A model generated the notes under the pieces. The model saw only the letters and a program-made list of their open reading frames with translations, searched no databases and was not told the DNA's origin. From contig NZ_CP092107.1 in NCBI RefSeq assembly GCF_029016485.1, positions 1,550,001-1,614,000 on the forward strand: 64,000 nt of DNA, given 5' to 3'. Positions 44,133-52,864 of this stretch are shown in pieces. The DNA is from Vibrio sp. JC009. GTDB lineage: Bacteria > Pseudomonadota > Gammaproteobacteria > Enterobacterales > Vibrionaceae. Position numbers and translations under genes: made by a program. Within the stretch, counting starts at the first letter, position 1, and each line of letters starts with the position of its first letter.

Positions 44133-45047
44133 ATGAAAAAACTAATTATCGCTTCTGCTGTTTCTGCTTTGGCCTGCAATGCTTATGCTGCCGATGAGAC
44201 AAGCAAACAGACAAAACAAATGAAAATGCCAGCCGGGCCTGCTCACGGCTCCACAGGTATGGTTTTCACTGAAGGAAAATTTGCAACTAACCTTAAAACC
44301 ATTTTTGTGGAGAAGAGTGATCTTTACAGTGGCAGCGACAAGATTGCCAATAGTGCCAATAAAGAGATGACTTCATTAAAAAGTAACGCAATTATCCGTT
44401 ATGGTTTAGGTGCAAATTTTGATGTGCGTATGCTTGTACCTTATGTAGACAAATCTATGTCAACGAAAATGGCGGATTATGATAATTCCGGACTTGGAGA
44501 TATACGAGTACTTTCCAGATATCAGATAACCTCTCCGGCATTTGGTGATAGTTTCTTCAGTACAGTAGGGATAGGTGTTGAGTTGCCAACGGGCTCAACG
44601 GATAAAAGCAACCTGTCAGATGGTTTGCAAAATGGTGATGGTTCCACAGACCCTATTATTGAGGTTGGTATAACTAAGCCACTGCCTAATTCCCGTATCG
44701 ACTTTTCTGCTATGTATGTCTTTAACCAGGAAGGCGATAACAATTATGAAAAAGGCGATCAGCTAACCTATAATCTGGGTTACAGCTACCTGCTTCACCC
44801 TAAATTTATGCCAATCATTGAACTTAACGGTTCATTGGCAGATAAAAACGTTAAGAATGGTTCTGAAGTTGACAACTCCGGTGGTCATGAGATCTTCTTA
44901 ACACCAGGGTTTAGCTCAGGTATTAGCAAAAAATTCAAACTGTTCGCTGGTGTCGGTATCCCTGTGTACCGTGATTACAATGACAGTACAGCAGGTACAT
45001 TAGGTACAGATTACCGTGTGACAACTAAACTTAGTTATGTCTGGTAA
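44133..45047 (+). CDS. outer-membrane beta-barrel, MetA-pathway-of-phenol family
   Basis: A 304-residue protein with a Sec signal (ending near NAYA, residues 17-20) and about a dozen amphipathic beta strands, ending in an aromatic residue (LSYVW). It resembles the PF13557 family of putative outer-membrane transporters. A His/Met-containing N-terminal segment (KQMKMPAGPAHG) precedes the barrel. It follows nnrS by 83 bp in the same direction and ends at a strong terminator, so it could be the outer-membrane channel for the ABC system. No specific promoter was seen. Confidence 0.75.
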   Translation: MKKLIIASAVSALACNAYAADETSKQTKQMKMPAGPAHGSTGMVFTEGKFATNLKTIFVEKSDLYSGSDKIANSANKEMTSLKSNAIIRYGLGANFDVRMLVPYVDKSMSTKMADYDNSGLGDIRVLSRYQITSPAFGDSFFSTVGIGVELPTGSTDKSNLSDGLQNGDGSTDPIIEVGITKPLPNSRIDFSAMYVFNQEGDNNYEKGDQLTYNLGYSYLLHPKFMPIIELNGSLADKNVKNGSEVDNSGGHEIFLTPGFSSGISKKFKLFAGVGIPVYRDYNDSTAGTLGTDYRVTTKLSYVW

Positions 45048-45071
45048 AAGAGCTTAAGCACGAACTCATAA

Positions 45072-45111
45072 CCTGCTTTCTATATTCTGGAAAGCAGGTT
45101 TGTTGTTTTTG
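45072..45111 (+). terminator. intrinsic terminator
   Basis: CCTGCTTTC (45072-45080) pairs with GAAAGCAGG (45090-45098), then a T-rich run (TTTGTTGTTTTT). Confidence 0.8.
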
Positions 45112-45286
45112 TGTGGGCGGAGAGCAGGTGCTTTGATTCGGGTTGTTTGACTGTGACGGCCTTGAGCCAGGCTCTGGGAACTTAAGCAAAAATCATAACA
45201 GGAACAAGCAGCGATACCATCGCTACTAAAGCAATCCATCGAAAACAAGAGCTGATACCAAGCATAGTGATCCCTTTGTCAGTTGC

Positions 45287-45329
45287 ATATATAGATAGGA
45301 ATGATTATTATTTGTATCCTATCTTATAT
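45287..45329. promoter_or_regulatory. inverted repeat upstream of Crp/Fnr gene
   Basis: ATATATAGATAGGA (45287-45300) is mirrored by TCCTATCTTATAT (45317-45329) with one extra base in one arm and a 16-bp centre. It could be an operator or form a hairpin in the leader of the regulator gene. Confidence 0.45.
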
Positions 45330-45343
45330 CCTGAATATATTGC

Positions 45344-45357
45344 TTGATAATAATCAA
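45344..45357. promoter_or_regulatory. perfect FNR-type box before the Crp/Fnr gene
   Basis: TTGAT-AATA-ATCAA is a full consensus match, centred about 22 bp before the likely start codon. It is too close for activation of this gene and suggests autorepression. Confidence 0.75.
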
Positions 45358-45372
45358 GCTAAGGAAGAGCGG

Positions 45373-46053
45373 TTGTCCGGATCCATTATTTCTCTGTTAA
45401 ACGAAGAGCAAAAGCAGCAGTTGTTTTCTAAAAGAAAAGAGGTTAGTTGTGCTGCCGGACATTCCCTGTTTAGCCGTGGAGACAGGGCAGAACATATGTA
45501 TCTGGTCGAAAAAGGAAAGGTATCGCTATACCGCCTGATGCCAAGTGGCGACGAAAAGCTGTTTAAGGTTTTTCTTGCCGGCGGGTTAATCGCTGAAATG
45601 GCCATGTTTATGTCTCCGCGAGAGTACCCGATGAGTGCACGGGTTGATCAGGACTCTATACTTTGGGCATTCAGGCATGAAGATGTGGTTAGTCTGGTTA
45701 GTCAGTCACCGGAACTTTCATTAAAGGTGATGGGGTATATGACTAACAGTATTCACAAACTTATGGATACAGTAAATATTCTGACTCAGGTAAATGCTCA
45801 TCAGAGGGTGGTAATGAGGCTTGCAGAGATATACCGGGAGCAATTGCCAAAAGAGAACAAGCTTTGCCTGCCTGTAACGAAAAGGCTGCTTGCATCTCAG
45901 TTGGGTATGACACCTGAAACCCTGTCGAGAGTGATAAAAAAACTGAAAAACGAGGGCCATATCGTTGAATCCGGACACCATCTGGCACTGGTGGATATTC
46001 CTTCTCTATGCCATTCTGTTGACCTTACCCCGGATATATTTGCAGCATTCTGA
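45373..46053 (+). CDS. Crp/Fnr-family regulator without FNR cysteine cluster
   Basis: Regulator of about 226 residues. The cyclic-nucleotide-binding-like fold (about 10-125) includes GDRAEHMYLVEKGKVSLYR. The dimer helix (about 125-150) leads to the winged HTH, VTKRLLASQLGMTPETLSRVIKKL. The recognition helix keeps the E-x2-SR residues that read TTGAT half-sites. Only one cysteine is in the sensor half (EVSCAAGH), so it cannot bind an FNR-type [4Fe-4S] cluster; DNR/NnrR-like NO sensing is more likely. No ATG fits: the TTG at 45373, after AAGGAAGAGC, is my choice. It sits amid genes with matching TTGAT-N4-ATCAA boxes, and is the best candidate for their regulator. Confidence 0.85.
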   Translation: MSGSIISLLNEEQKQQLFSKRKEVSCAAGHSLFSRGDRAEHMYLVEKGKVSLYRLMPSGDEKLFKVFLAGGLIAEMAMFMSPREYPMSARVDQDSILWAFRHEDVVSLVSQSPELSLKVMGYMTNSIHKLMDTVNILTQVNAHQRVVMRLAEIYREQLPKENKLCLPVTKRLLASQLGMTPETLSRVIKKLKNEGHIVESGHHLALVDIPSLCHSVDLTPDIFAAF

Positions 46054-46140
46054 TGCAGTTGTAACAAATATTGTCCACCACTTTGACTGATCCCAGGTCA
46101 TGGTTAAATGTCAGCATTCCTGAAATCAGGACAGATGAGG

Positions 46141-46193
46141 TTGACAATAATCAAGCACCTCTTTTCTTTTTGTCGGTAATAATTCTCAATATC
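46141..46193 (+). promoter_or_regulatory. class II FNR-type promoter with Fur-like element
   Basis: TTGAC-AATA-ATCAA (46141-46154); its centre is 29.5 bp before TAATAA (46177-46182), exactly the class II activator distance. The complement of 46175-46193 matches the Fur consensus at 15 of 19 positions, covering the -10. Confidence 0.7.
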
Positions 46194-46265
46194 ATCATGG
46201 CAATTAAAATAGCCAGAATCCTCTTAGTTTGTCTGATTAATTGAATACTAATTCTGGAGAAAAAA

Positions 46266-47291
46266 ATGAAACAAGAATGGATACAGAACAGAGAAAGTTT
46301 CAAAGTTAAAGATGTAAGAACATTGCGTGGTAATTTCTTGCCTTCTCTATTAAAACAGGCACAGAGAATAGAAGAGGGGGAGGGATTATGTGTTGTTCAG
46401 AGTTTTGAACCCATTCCACTGTATTCAGCACTGGAAGAGCTAGGGTTTGAAAACTATACGGATAAAGTCGCAGATGATGAGTACAGAGCTTATTTTTACC
46501 GCAGAAGTGTAAAGGAAGCGACGTACCCACAGGGATTAGACGTACCGCTGAAACCGACGGCTATCGTGAACTTTAATCATGTAAGTAGCAAACTTGCAGA
46601 TGTTGTGGTTAATTTCTGGGAGCTTATCTGGGGAAGAGAAAACACGGCTATTGATATGAAAACCCGCCTGTTGCTTTCTCTTGCGAATGGCGTTGGTGCA
46701 GGGCGTATGCGTCAGGCAACCAGAGAGCTGATAAAGGCCTACTCAATTGGCGTAACGGTTGAAGAGTTTGATGAACTGTTTGAGATGTTTGCCTGGAACC
46801 AGGGGGCAGGCTTCTTTGCTTCAGAAATCAGCCCTTCTTCACTATTTGCTGCTTATAAGCTTATAAAAATGCAGGAAGAGAAAGGGATGGAGCGCAGAGA
46901 AGTGGTCCGGGAATTAATGGACAAGTTTGGCGAAGATAACCCGGATGTCAGTACTTTCTATAAGATCCCTAAATCGAAAGCCAGTGTAAAAAAGAGTGAG
47001 CCTGTTTTATCTGAAGAAGATGATGTTTTTGCAGAACAAGTCACAGAGCAACCAGCTCCGGAGATAAAGCAGGTTAAAGCTGATAACAAAATCGCAGACG
47101 TTATCACTCAGTATCCGTTTCTGAAGGATGCGTTGATAGCCCGTAATAAACTATTTGCTAATCTGAATAACCCTGTTGCATTCCGGACCGTTGGTAAGTT
47201 TGCCCGGCTTTCGGATGTTGCCAAAGTGTCAGGAGATGACGTTGATGAACTTGTTGATTTTTTAAATAAACAGATACAAGAAAACCGTTAA
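46266..47291 (+). CDS. DUF2249 / carboxymuconolactone-decarboxylase-like / DUF1858 fusion protein
   Basis: A 341-residue cytosolic protein with three parts. Residues about 10-80 form a DUF2249 domain (KVDVR-type strand, then QSFEPIPLYSALEELGFE), similar in fold to TusA. Residues about 100-200 resemble the AhpD/CMD helical domain (WELIWGRENTAIDMKTRLLLS), but without the CxxC redox pair. Residues about 275-341 are DUF1858-like (IADVITQYPFLKDALI, ending VDELVDFLNKQI). DUF2249 and DUF1858 genes often accompany NO and anaerobic respiration genes. It has its own FNR/Fur-type promoter and terminator. Function is unknown. An acidic linker (about 240-270) joins the last domain. Confidence 0.75.
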   Translation: MKQEWIQNRESFKVKDVRTLRGNFLPSLLKQAQRIEEGEGLCVVQSFEPIPLYSALEELGFENYTDKVADDEYRAYFYRRSVKEATYPQGLDVPLKPTAIVNFNHVSSKLADVVVNFWELIWGRENTAIDMKTRLLLSLANGVGAGRMRQATRELIKAYSIGVTVEEFDELFEMFAWNQGAGFFASEISPSSLFAAYKLIKMQEEKGMERREVVRELMDKFGEDNPDVSTFYKIPKSKASVKKSEPVLSEEDDVFAEQVTEQPAPEIKQVKADNKIADVITQYPFLKDALIARNKLFANLNNPVAFRTVGKFARLSDVAKVSGDDVDELVDFLNKQIQENR

Positions 47292-47310
47292 GCGGAATCA
47301 GCTAAAGAAG

Positions 47311-47344
47311 AGCCCGGATACTTTATTGAGTGTCCGGGCTTTTT
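47311..47344 (+). terminator. intrinsic terminator
   Basis: AGCCCGGA (47311-47318) pairs with TCCGGGCT (47333-47340), followed by TTTT. Confidence 0.8.
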
Positions 47345-47398
47345 AGTCCGGCAATGAAAGCGATATAAGCCGGAAAAAGATAATGTGACCAAACACAA

Positions 47399-47451
47399 TT
47401 GATAATAATCAAGCGTATCTCACCCTCTAATCGGTAATAATTCTCAATTAC
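47399..47451 (+). promoter_or_regulatory. class II FNR-type promoter with Fur-like element
   Basis: Perfect TTGAT-AATA-ATCAA (47399-47412), with TAATAA (47435-47440) 29.5 bp from its centre. The -10 block TCGGTAATAATTCTCAAT is identical to that of the 46141 promoter. The complement of 47433-47451 matches Fur at 13 of 19, weaker than the sister site. Confidence 0.7.
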
Positions 47452-47484
47452 ATTTCGGCTTAAATCATCTAGAAGGATTCAGAT

Positions 47485-48456
47485 ATGCGATATAAACGTT
47501 TAATTACCCTGTTTATTCTGGGGTTATTTTCCCTTGGTATTAATGCGGCTGATAAGCTCGATAAAATTACTATGGCAAGCCCGTTTGCACCTTTAGTTAT
47601 GCCTATGGCCTATATTCTCGAAAACGGATTGCTGGATGATATAGCAGAAAAAACCGAGTTGAAAATCTGGAATACACCGGATCAACTGCGTTCTATGATG
47701 ACAACAGGCTCGGTTGATTTTGCCTCCGTTCCCAGCAATGTGGCTTCGATCTTTTATAACAAAGGTGTAAAGCTGAAGATGGTTGATGTTTCCATCTGGG
47801 GAGTGATGTATATCGTTAGCTCTGACGATAAAATTAAATCCCTTGCTGATATGAAAGGCCAGAGCATCTATGTGCCGTTCCGCGGTGACCAGCCTGATCT
47901 TGTTTTCCAGACTATTGCTGAAAGTCAGGGCTTTGACCCGCTGAAGGACTTTGAGGTGCAATATGTTAACTCACCTCTTGATATCGTTATGGGGCTGCTG
48001 GCCGGTCAGATTAAAAATGCCCTGCTGATTGAGCCTGTTTCCTCTATGGTGATCATGAAGGGGAAAGCGAAAGGTGTTCAGTTTGAGCGTGTTATCGATA
48101 TTCAAAAGGAACTGGGTAAGATTGAAGGCTGGAAAAACCGTTTCCCTAATGCTGGCGTCGTTGCCCTGCCACCGGTTATGCAAAACCCTGAAACTATCGA
48201 TGCCTTTGCTAAAGCGTATGAGCAAGCAGTCAAATGGACGGTTGCTAACCCGGGTGAAGCCGCAAAACTGGCAGCGAAACATGTTCCGGGTGTCAATGCA
48301 GCAGCGTTTCAGGAGTCGTTGAAGTATACCAATTTCACAGCAATTCGTTCCGCTACAGCAAAAGATGAAATGGAAAATATGTTCAAGGCGTTCATCTCCC
48401 TGAACCCGAAATCCGTTGGCGGCAAACTGCCTGATGATGGTTTTTATTATCAGTAA
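47485..48456 (+). CDS. Sec-exported NitT/TauT-like ABC binding protein
   Basis: Periplasmic binding protein of 323 residues with a Sec signal (cleavage near GINA, about residue 21). NMT1-like fold: ITMASPFAPLVMPMAYILENG, a substrate cleft block SMMTTGSVDFASVPSNVA and YVPFRGDQPDLVFQTIAESQG. It is a paralogue of the Tat-exported protein at 40250, aligning along most of its length. First gene of an operon with permease, ATPase and two cupins. Ligand unknown. Confidence 0.85.
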   Translation: MRYKRLITLFILGLFSLGINAADKLDKITMASPFAPLVMPMAYILENGLLDDIAEKTELKIWNTPDQLRSMMTTGSVDFASVPSNVASIFYNKGVKLKMVDVSIWGVMYIVSSDDKIKSLADMKGQSIYVPFRGDQPDLVFQTIAESQGFDPLKDFEVQYVNSPLDIVMGLLAGQIKNALLIEPVSSMVIMKGKAKGVQFERVIDIQKELGKIEGWKNRFPNAGVVALPPVMQNPETIDAFAKAYEQAVKWTVANPGEAAKLAAKHVPGVNAAAFQESLKYTNFTAIRSATAKDEMENMFKAFISLNPKSVGGKLPDDGFYYQ

Positions 48457-48468
48457 GCAGATAGTTGA

Positions 48469-49242
48469 ATGAACAGACCAAAATTATATCAGGTTACACC
48501 ACGTCGGATCTGGGGTGGTATTGGTGTTATCGGCCTCTTGCTGATTTGGTGGCTTTTGTCTCTCTCGTTTAATCAGCTTGTCGTGGCTTCTCCCTGGCAA
48601 ACGGCTATGGGACTACTGAGCTTATTAACAACCAGTGAGTTCTGGGTTGATTTTTTAGTCACGCTGCAGCGATTTGCTTTGAGCCTGCTACTGGGAACCG
48701 GGCTGGGGCTTATATTTGGTGTCTTTGCCGGTTTTGATAAACGGTTGAAATGGTTGCTGGAGCCGCTGCACTGGACGCTGATGACCATGCCGCCGGTGAT
48801 TTTGGTTCTGATTAGTATGCTTTGGTTCGGCATGGGTAGTGTACAGACGGTGTTTGTTACTACCTTGCTGATCTTTCCCTTGATGTACGCTAACACAGTG
48901 GCAGGGATAGAAGCGATTGACAGTAATCTGATTGAAATGGCACATGTTTATCGTGCCAGCCGTAGTCAGATGATCCGGGAAATCTATCTGCCGGGTATTT
49001 ATGCTCCTCTGTTTGCTGCACTGACACTGGCTGCCGGTATGGGGATACGAATCGTTGTTCTGGCCGAAGTACTCGGAGCCAGCAGCGGTATTGGCTACGC
49101 TTTTTCACTTTCACGGACAAATGTAGATACACCGGCGCTTTTCGCATGGATTCTGGTGTGCCTGATCTTAGGTGGCGGCCTTAATGGAATTTTGTTCAGC
49201 CCCCTTAAAAACCGTAGCCTGCGCTGGAAGGGGCATTCATGA
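48469..49242 (+). CDS. NitT/TauT-like ABC permease
   Basis: Permease of 257 residues with six membrane segments and the coupling loop EMAHVYRASRSQMIREIYLP (about 158-177). The family block VLAEVLGASSGIGYAFSLSR is near 195-214. It overlaps the ATPase gene by four bases and is the counterpart of the permease at 41345. Confidence 0.87.
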   Translation: MNRPKLYQVTPRRIWGGIGVIGLLLIWWLLSLSFNQLVVASPWQTAMGLLSLLTTSEFWVDFLVTLQRFALSLLLGTGLGLIFGVFAGFDKRLKWLLEPLHWTLMTMPPVILVLISMLWFGMGSVQTVFVTTLLIFPLMYANTVAGIEAIDSNLIEMAHVYRASRSQMIREIYLPGIYAPLFAALTLAAGMGIRIVVLAEVLGASSGIGYAFSLSRTNVDTPALFAWILVCLILGGGLNGILFSPLKNRSLRWKGHS

Positions 49243-49856
49243 TTAAGCTGGAGAATGTAAGCAAGACATTTCAGGGTAAAGCTGTGCTGGATAATGTTTC
49301 TCTGCACCTGAATAGAGGCGATGTGATTGGTTTGCTCGGCTCGTCGGGGTCAGGGAAATCGACGCTGCTTAATCTGATTTCTCAGCTTATGCAACCTGAT
49401 AGCGGGCAATGTACCATTGCTGGTAAGCGGATAGGCTTTGTATTTCAGGAGCACAGGTTACTGCCCTGGAAGAGTGCATTAGAGAATGTGAAATTTGCCC
49501 TTACCGCTCTGGAGGAAGATGCCTTGCAGGTCGACGCAGAGGCCATTGCCCTGGAGGCACTGACCGCTGTTGGCCTGAAAGATGCCATTTACCAATATCC
49601 CGGCCAGTTGAGCGGGGGAATGTGCCAGCGTGTTTCTATCGCACGCGCACTGGCTATACAGCCGGATATTTTATTACTGGACGAGCCTTTTAGTGCCCTT
49701 GACCGGGAGCGTAAGCAGCATCTGTTGTCGGATCTTAAACAGATGCTGTTAAAGCACTCTTCAACGACGGTTATCTATGTAACCCACAACCCGGAAGAGC
49801 TGAATGGCATCGTACATAAAACCTATACCATTAAGAACGGCCAAATTAAGGAGTGA
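49239..49856 (+). CDS. short NitT/TauT-like ABC ATPase
   Basis: ATP-binding subunit of 205 residues, about 50 shorter than usual for the family because the C-terminal extension is missing. Walker A GSSGSGKST, Q-loop FVFQEHRLLPWK, signature QLSGGMCQRVSIAR, Walker B ILLLDEPFSALD and H-loop VTHNPE are intact, so it should be active. Start ATGA-overlaps the permease. Confidence 0.88.
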   Translation: MIKLENVSKTFQGKAVLDNVSLHLNRGDVIGLLGSSGSGKSTLLNLISQLMQPDSGQCTIAGKRIGFVFQEHRLLPWKSALENVKFALTALEEDALQVDAEAIALEALTAVGLKDAIYQYPGQLSGGMCQRVSIARALAIQPDILLLDEPFSALDRERKQHLLSDLKQMLLKHSSTTVIYVTHNPEELNGIVHKTYTIKNGQIKE

Positions 49857-49859
49857 GAT

Positions 49860-50192
49860 ATGAAAATAATGAAGAACTGCCCGGTAGACGGCGCAGCAGA
49901 AATGGCTGCTTTGATTGAATATGAAGATAATCAAGTGGTTAGTATGTCCCTTAGTAATTCTGAGCATACACAAATGTCGCTGTTCACCTTTGCTAATGGC
50001 GAAATGGTCAGCGAAGAATCCTATCTCGGCGATACTCTTTATCATCTGCTGGAGGGCGAAACCAATATTAGTATGGATGATAAAGTCATCACTCTAAAAG
50101 CCGGAGAAACCCTTGCGGTAGCGGCCGGAACATATCACGCCGTTGGTGGCGGTCAGGCGTTCAAAATGATGCAAATCACCATCAATGCGTAA
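49860..50192 (+). CDS. cupin-domain protein
   Basis: A 110-residue single-domain cupin. Beta-strand motifs: DTLYHLLEGETNISMDDKVITLKAGETLAVAAGTYHAVGG region (about 58-98), with one conserved His in the second cupin motif (TYHAV). The first motif lacks the usual H-x-H pair, so metal binding is uncertain. It lies three bases after the ATPase stop, in the same operon as the second NitT-like importer and next to a second cupin. Confidence 0.75.
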   Translation: MKIMKNCPVDGAAEMAALIEYEDNQVVSMSLSNSEHTQMSLFTFANGEMVSEESYLGDTLYHLLEGETNISMDDKVITLKAGETLAVAAGTYHAVGGGQAFKMMQITINA

Positions 50193-50231
50193 CTTTACAA
50201 AACTTCAGAACCTGCAATAAAAGGAATAACA

Positions 50232-50606
50232 ATGAGTGAACAACTTATCAAAAATATCGAACATTCTGCTGTCCACAACCTGGAGAGCCTGATTGATTAC
50301 AAACCGGGAAAGGTAGCCAGTCTGACGCTAAGCCAGAAAAAATCTGTTGGTATGACTCTGTTTGCTATCGATAAGGGCGAAGGATTAAACACCCATTCAG
50401 CTCCCGGCGATGCTTTTGCCCAGATCCTTGAAGGCACGGTGGAAATCACTATTGCAGACGAAAAATACACCCTGACTGGCGGACAGAGCGTAGTCATGCC
50501 TGCCAACATTCCGCATGCACTTAAAGCGGTAGAGCCATTTAAGTTTCTGCTAGTGTTAATTAAACCCGAGCCGAAACCTAAGCCACAAGCCCAGAGCAGT
50601 AAATAG
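50232..50606 (+). CDS. cupin-domain protein
   Basis: A 124-residue cupin. Here the first motif has a histidine (GLNTHSAPGDAFAQILEGTVEI) and the second PANIPHALKA, so a metal site is more plausible than in its neighbour. A Pro/Lys-rich tail ends it. It belongs to the same transcription unit, 39 bp after the first cupin, with AAAGGAA before its ATG. Role unknown. Confidence 0.78.
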   Translation: MSEQLIKNIEHSAVHNLESLIDYKPGKVASLTLSQKKSVGMTLFAIDKGEGLNTHSAPGDAFAQILEGTVEITIADEKYTLTGGQSVVMPANIPHALKAVEPFKFLLVLIKPEPKPKPQAQSSK

Positions 50607-50621
50607 TTTCAGGTGTATCAT

Positions 50622-52802
50622 CTAATCGCGGCTTTCTTCCGTCTCCGGGCTATTGATTGAAGCCGCGTTAACAACAGAGAGCAGAGTGGTGCAGTTGTGT
50701 AGCAGTGCTCCGGCTACGGGGGATATGATACCGCCTGTTGCCGCCACCAGAATGGCAAGATTGCACCCTATAGCGATGGAGTAGCTTCTTTTTATGGTTT
50801 CTTCCGTCGCTTTTCCCAGCTCAAGCAAATAGGCAACATCACCGAGACACTCTTTTCTCAGGACAATATCGCTGTATTCAATACTGATATCTGTACCACC
50901 ATCAGCAACAGCAAAGCTCAAATCAGATACTGCAAAAGCCGGAGTATCGTTTACGCCATTACCTACCATTGCTATTACAGAGTCGTTGTGTCTATTACGG
51001 TAGTTGGTTATCCATTGCGCTTTATCTTCAGGGCTTTGCTCCCACAGAGTTGAATCAAACCCTAACTCTTCTCCCAGATATTCACTATTTTCCCGGGTAT
51101 CTCCTGTCAACAGAGTCAACTGCCTGATACCAAGTGCCCGTAGTCTTGCAAGGCCTGCTTTGGTATCCGGGCGTAGGGGATAACCAAGTGTGAATAGCGC
51201 CAGAGGCTTTTTATCTGCGATAAGGCAAATGACATTCTGCCTCTGTTCTGCCAGTTCGGCTAAAACCGTTTTTGATGCGTATTGCTGATACTTACTCAGA
51301 GCGGCGGGGCGTCCCAGAATAATTTCTTTTCCGTTAATGGTGGCTTTGCCGCCTGCGTCCAGAGGTTCGAAATCTTCGCACTTCAGCAAGTCAAGTGTCC
51401 GCTTTTTAGCAGCTGTAATTACGCCGGCACCTAAGGGGTCGGAACAGTATTCCTGAAGGCTTGCCGCAATCTGAATGAGGCTATCTTCCTTGAATCTATG
51501 GTCCCGGATATCAATGGAAAGTAATTCAGTTTCCGGGGCATTCAGTGTTCCGGTTTTATCAATACCGATAGCATCACATTTTGCGGCTATTTCGATAAAT
51601 TTCCCGCCCTTAACCAGAACGCCGTCTTTGATAGCTCTGGTCATTGCGGTGCTGACGGCAACGGAGGTGGAAAGTCTGAGCGCACACGGACAGGTTATAA
51701 TCAGTACCGACATGGCAAGCAGAAAATTACCGCTGAATAACAGGATGCCGCCAAATAGCGTAAGCGATACAGGAGCGATAGTCCGGGAAAATTTTTGGCT
51801 GAAAATTTGCAGGTCACCTTGCTCATTTTCCGCATTTTCTATCATACGAACGATAGAAGCGAGTCTGGTTTCTTCACTATTTTTCTCTACGCGAACATGC
51901 AATTTCTCATTAATAAGCAGGGTTCCGGCAAAAACCTCATCCCCTGTTTTTTTCTCTACAAGAGCGCTTTCACCGGTTAAGGTTGCTTCATCGACAAGTC
52001 CATTACCGTCAATAACAGTGCCATCAACATAAATAGCTGAGCCGCCATGCACGACAATAATATCGCCCACCTTGAGTGCGCTTACTTCGGTTTCAACTTC
52101 AACACCATCACAGTACAGCCACGCCTTTTCTACGTCCTGCGTTAGCATTTCACGAACGGTTTGCCTAGTCTTTGTCTTGATTCTGCTTTCCAGCCATCCG
52201 GCCAGGTTGTAAAGCCAGAATATACTGTAAGCTGGTAATACTGAACCAGTGAAGAGAGAAACGTACAAGAGTCCGGTTGAGATTAACCCGGTATCCAGTC
52301 GCTTTGTTTTTTTCAGGTTTTCAATGGCCTCTCGTTGGATAGGGTAGGAGATAGCCAGAGTTGCAGCAGCAGGAAAGCTGAAAAGCCCGATATTTGAGGA
52401 TACTGCAGCAAACAAGGTTCGTTTCAGGGTCAGATAAAGCAGGTAGGCTCCCGATGCAATTAGAGTTACTCCGGAAACATGATTTTTCTTGTTACTTGAT
52501 TGTGAAACTTCAGCAGGGATTGATTTTTGTGCTACCCCGGAAGTGAGGGCCTTATCATGAACAGGATTGTCTTGCAGAGCATCATGAACTGCGGCTGCAA
52601 TCATAGATGGTTCAATGCTTGTTTTGGGGTGCAAAAGGATAACAGAGCCCGTTATAACCCGGACTTCGGCCTTTACTTTAAGGGCTGAGCTATTGAGTAT
52701 TGACTCCAGTTTTCGGCAGGTTTCAGCCTTACCTCGCAATGCCTTGAACTGAATCCGGCTGCGATAAGGTGTCTGGTGACGAATCGTAAACTGTAAGCCC
52801 AT
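50622..52802 (-). CDS. P1B-type metal ATPase with CPC motif and altered HP and GDG motifs
   Basis: P-type metal ATPase of about 726 residues. The N-terminal domain is HMA_2-like but degenerate. TGES (about 276-279) and phosphorylated D415 (GIDKTGT) are intact, with CPC at 371-373 (ITCPCALRLS). Two motifs depart from the norm: the nucleotide-binding HP is DP (CSDPLG) and the hinge GDGxND is GNGVND. The enzyme may be slow or regulatory. Start at 52802 has GGAGTGG upstream on the minus strand; a longer reading does not. A perfect FNR-type box lies 63 bp upstream, so it belongs to the anaerobic set. Substrate unknown. Confidence 0.85.
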   Translation of the reverse strand: MGLQFTIRHQTPYRSRIQFKALRGKAETCRKLESILNSSALKVKAEVRVITGSVILLHPKTSIEPSMIAAAVHDALQDNPVHDKALTSGVAQKSIPAEVSQSSNKKNHVSGVTLIASGAYLLYLTLKRTLFAAVSSNIGLFSFPAAATLAISYPIQREAIENLKKTKRLDTGLISTGLLYVSLFTGSVLPAYSIFWLYNLAGWLESRIKTKTRQTVREMLTQDVEKAWLYCDGVEVETEVSALKVGDIIVVHGGSAIYVDGTVIDGNGLVDEATLTGESALVEKKTGDEVFAGTLLINEKLHVRVEKNSEETRLASIVRMIENAENEQGDLQIFSQKFSRTIAPVSLTLFGGILLFSGNFLLAMSVLIITCPCALRLSTSVAVSTAMTRAIKDGVLVKGGKFIEIAAKCDAIGIDKTGTLNAPETELLSIDIRDHRFKEDSLIQIAASLQEYCSDPLGAGVITAAKKRTLDLLKCEDFEPLDAGGKATINGKEIILGRPAALSKYQQYASKTVLAELAEQRQNVICLIADKKPLALFTLGYPLRPDTKAGLARLRALGIRQLTLLTGDTRENSEYLGEELGFDSTLWEQSPEDKAQWITNYRNRHNDSVIAMVGNGVNDTPAFAVSDLSFAVADGGTDISIEYSDIVLRKECLGDVAYLLELGKATEETIKRSYSIAIGCNLAILVAATGGIISPVAGALLHNCTTLLSVVNAASINSPETEESRD

Positions 52803-52864
52803 AACCACTCCACTTTTATATGTTATATGTCCGTATATGTAACACCTGCAGTGAAATGGCTCCA

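Noticed and set aside
45066..45248. 60-codon minus-strand frame
   Set aside because: It overlaps the terminator, has no ribosome site and no sensible protein features.
51475..52032. 185-codon open frame antisense to the third ATPase
   Set aside because: The minus-strand frame holds all P-type ATPase motifs; the plus frame is Ser/Phe-rich and without homology I can see.
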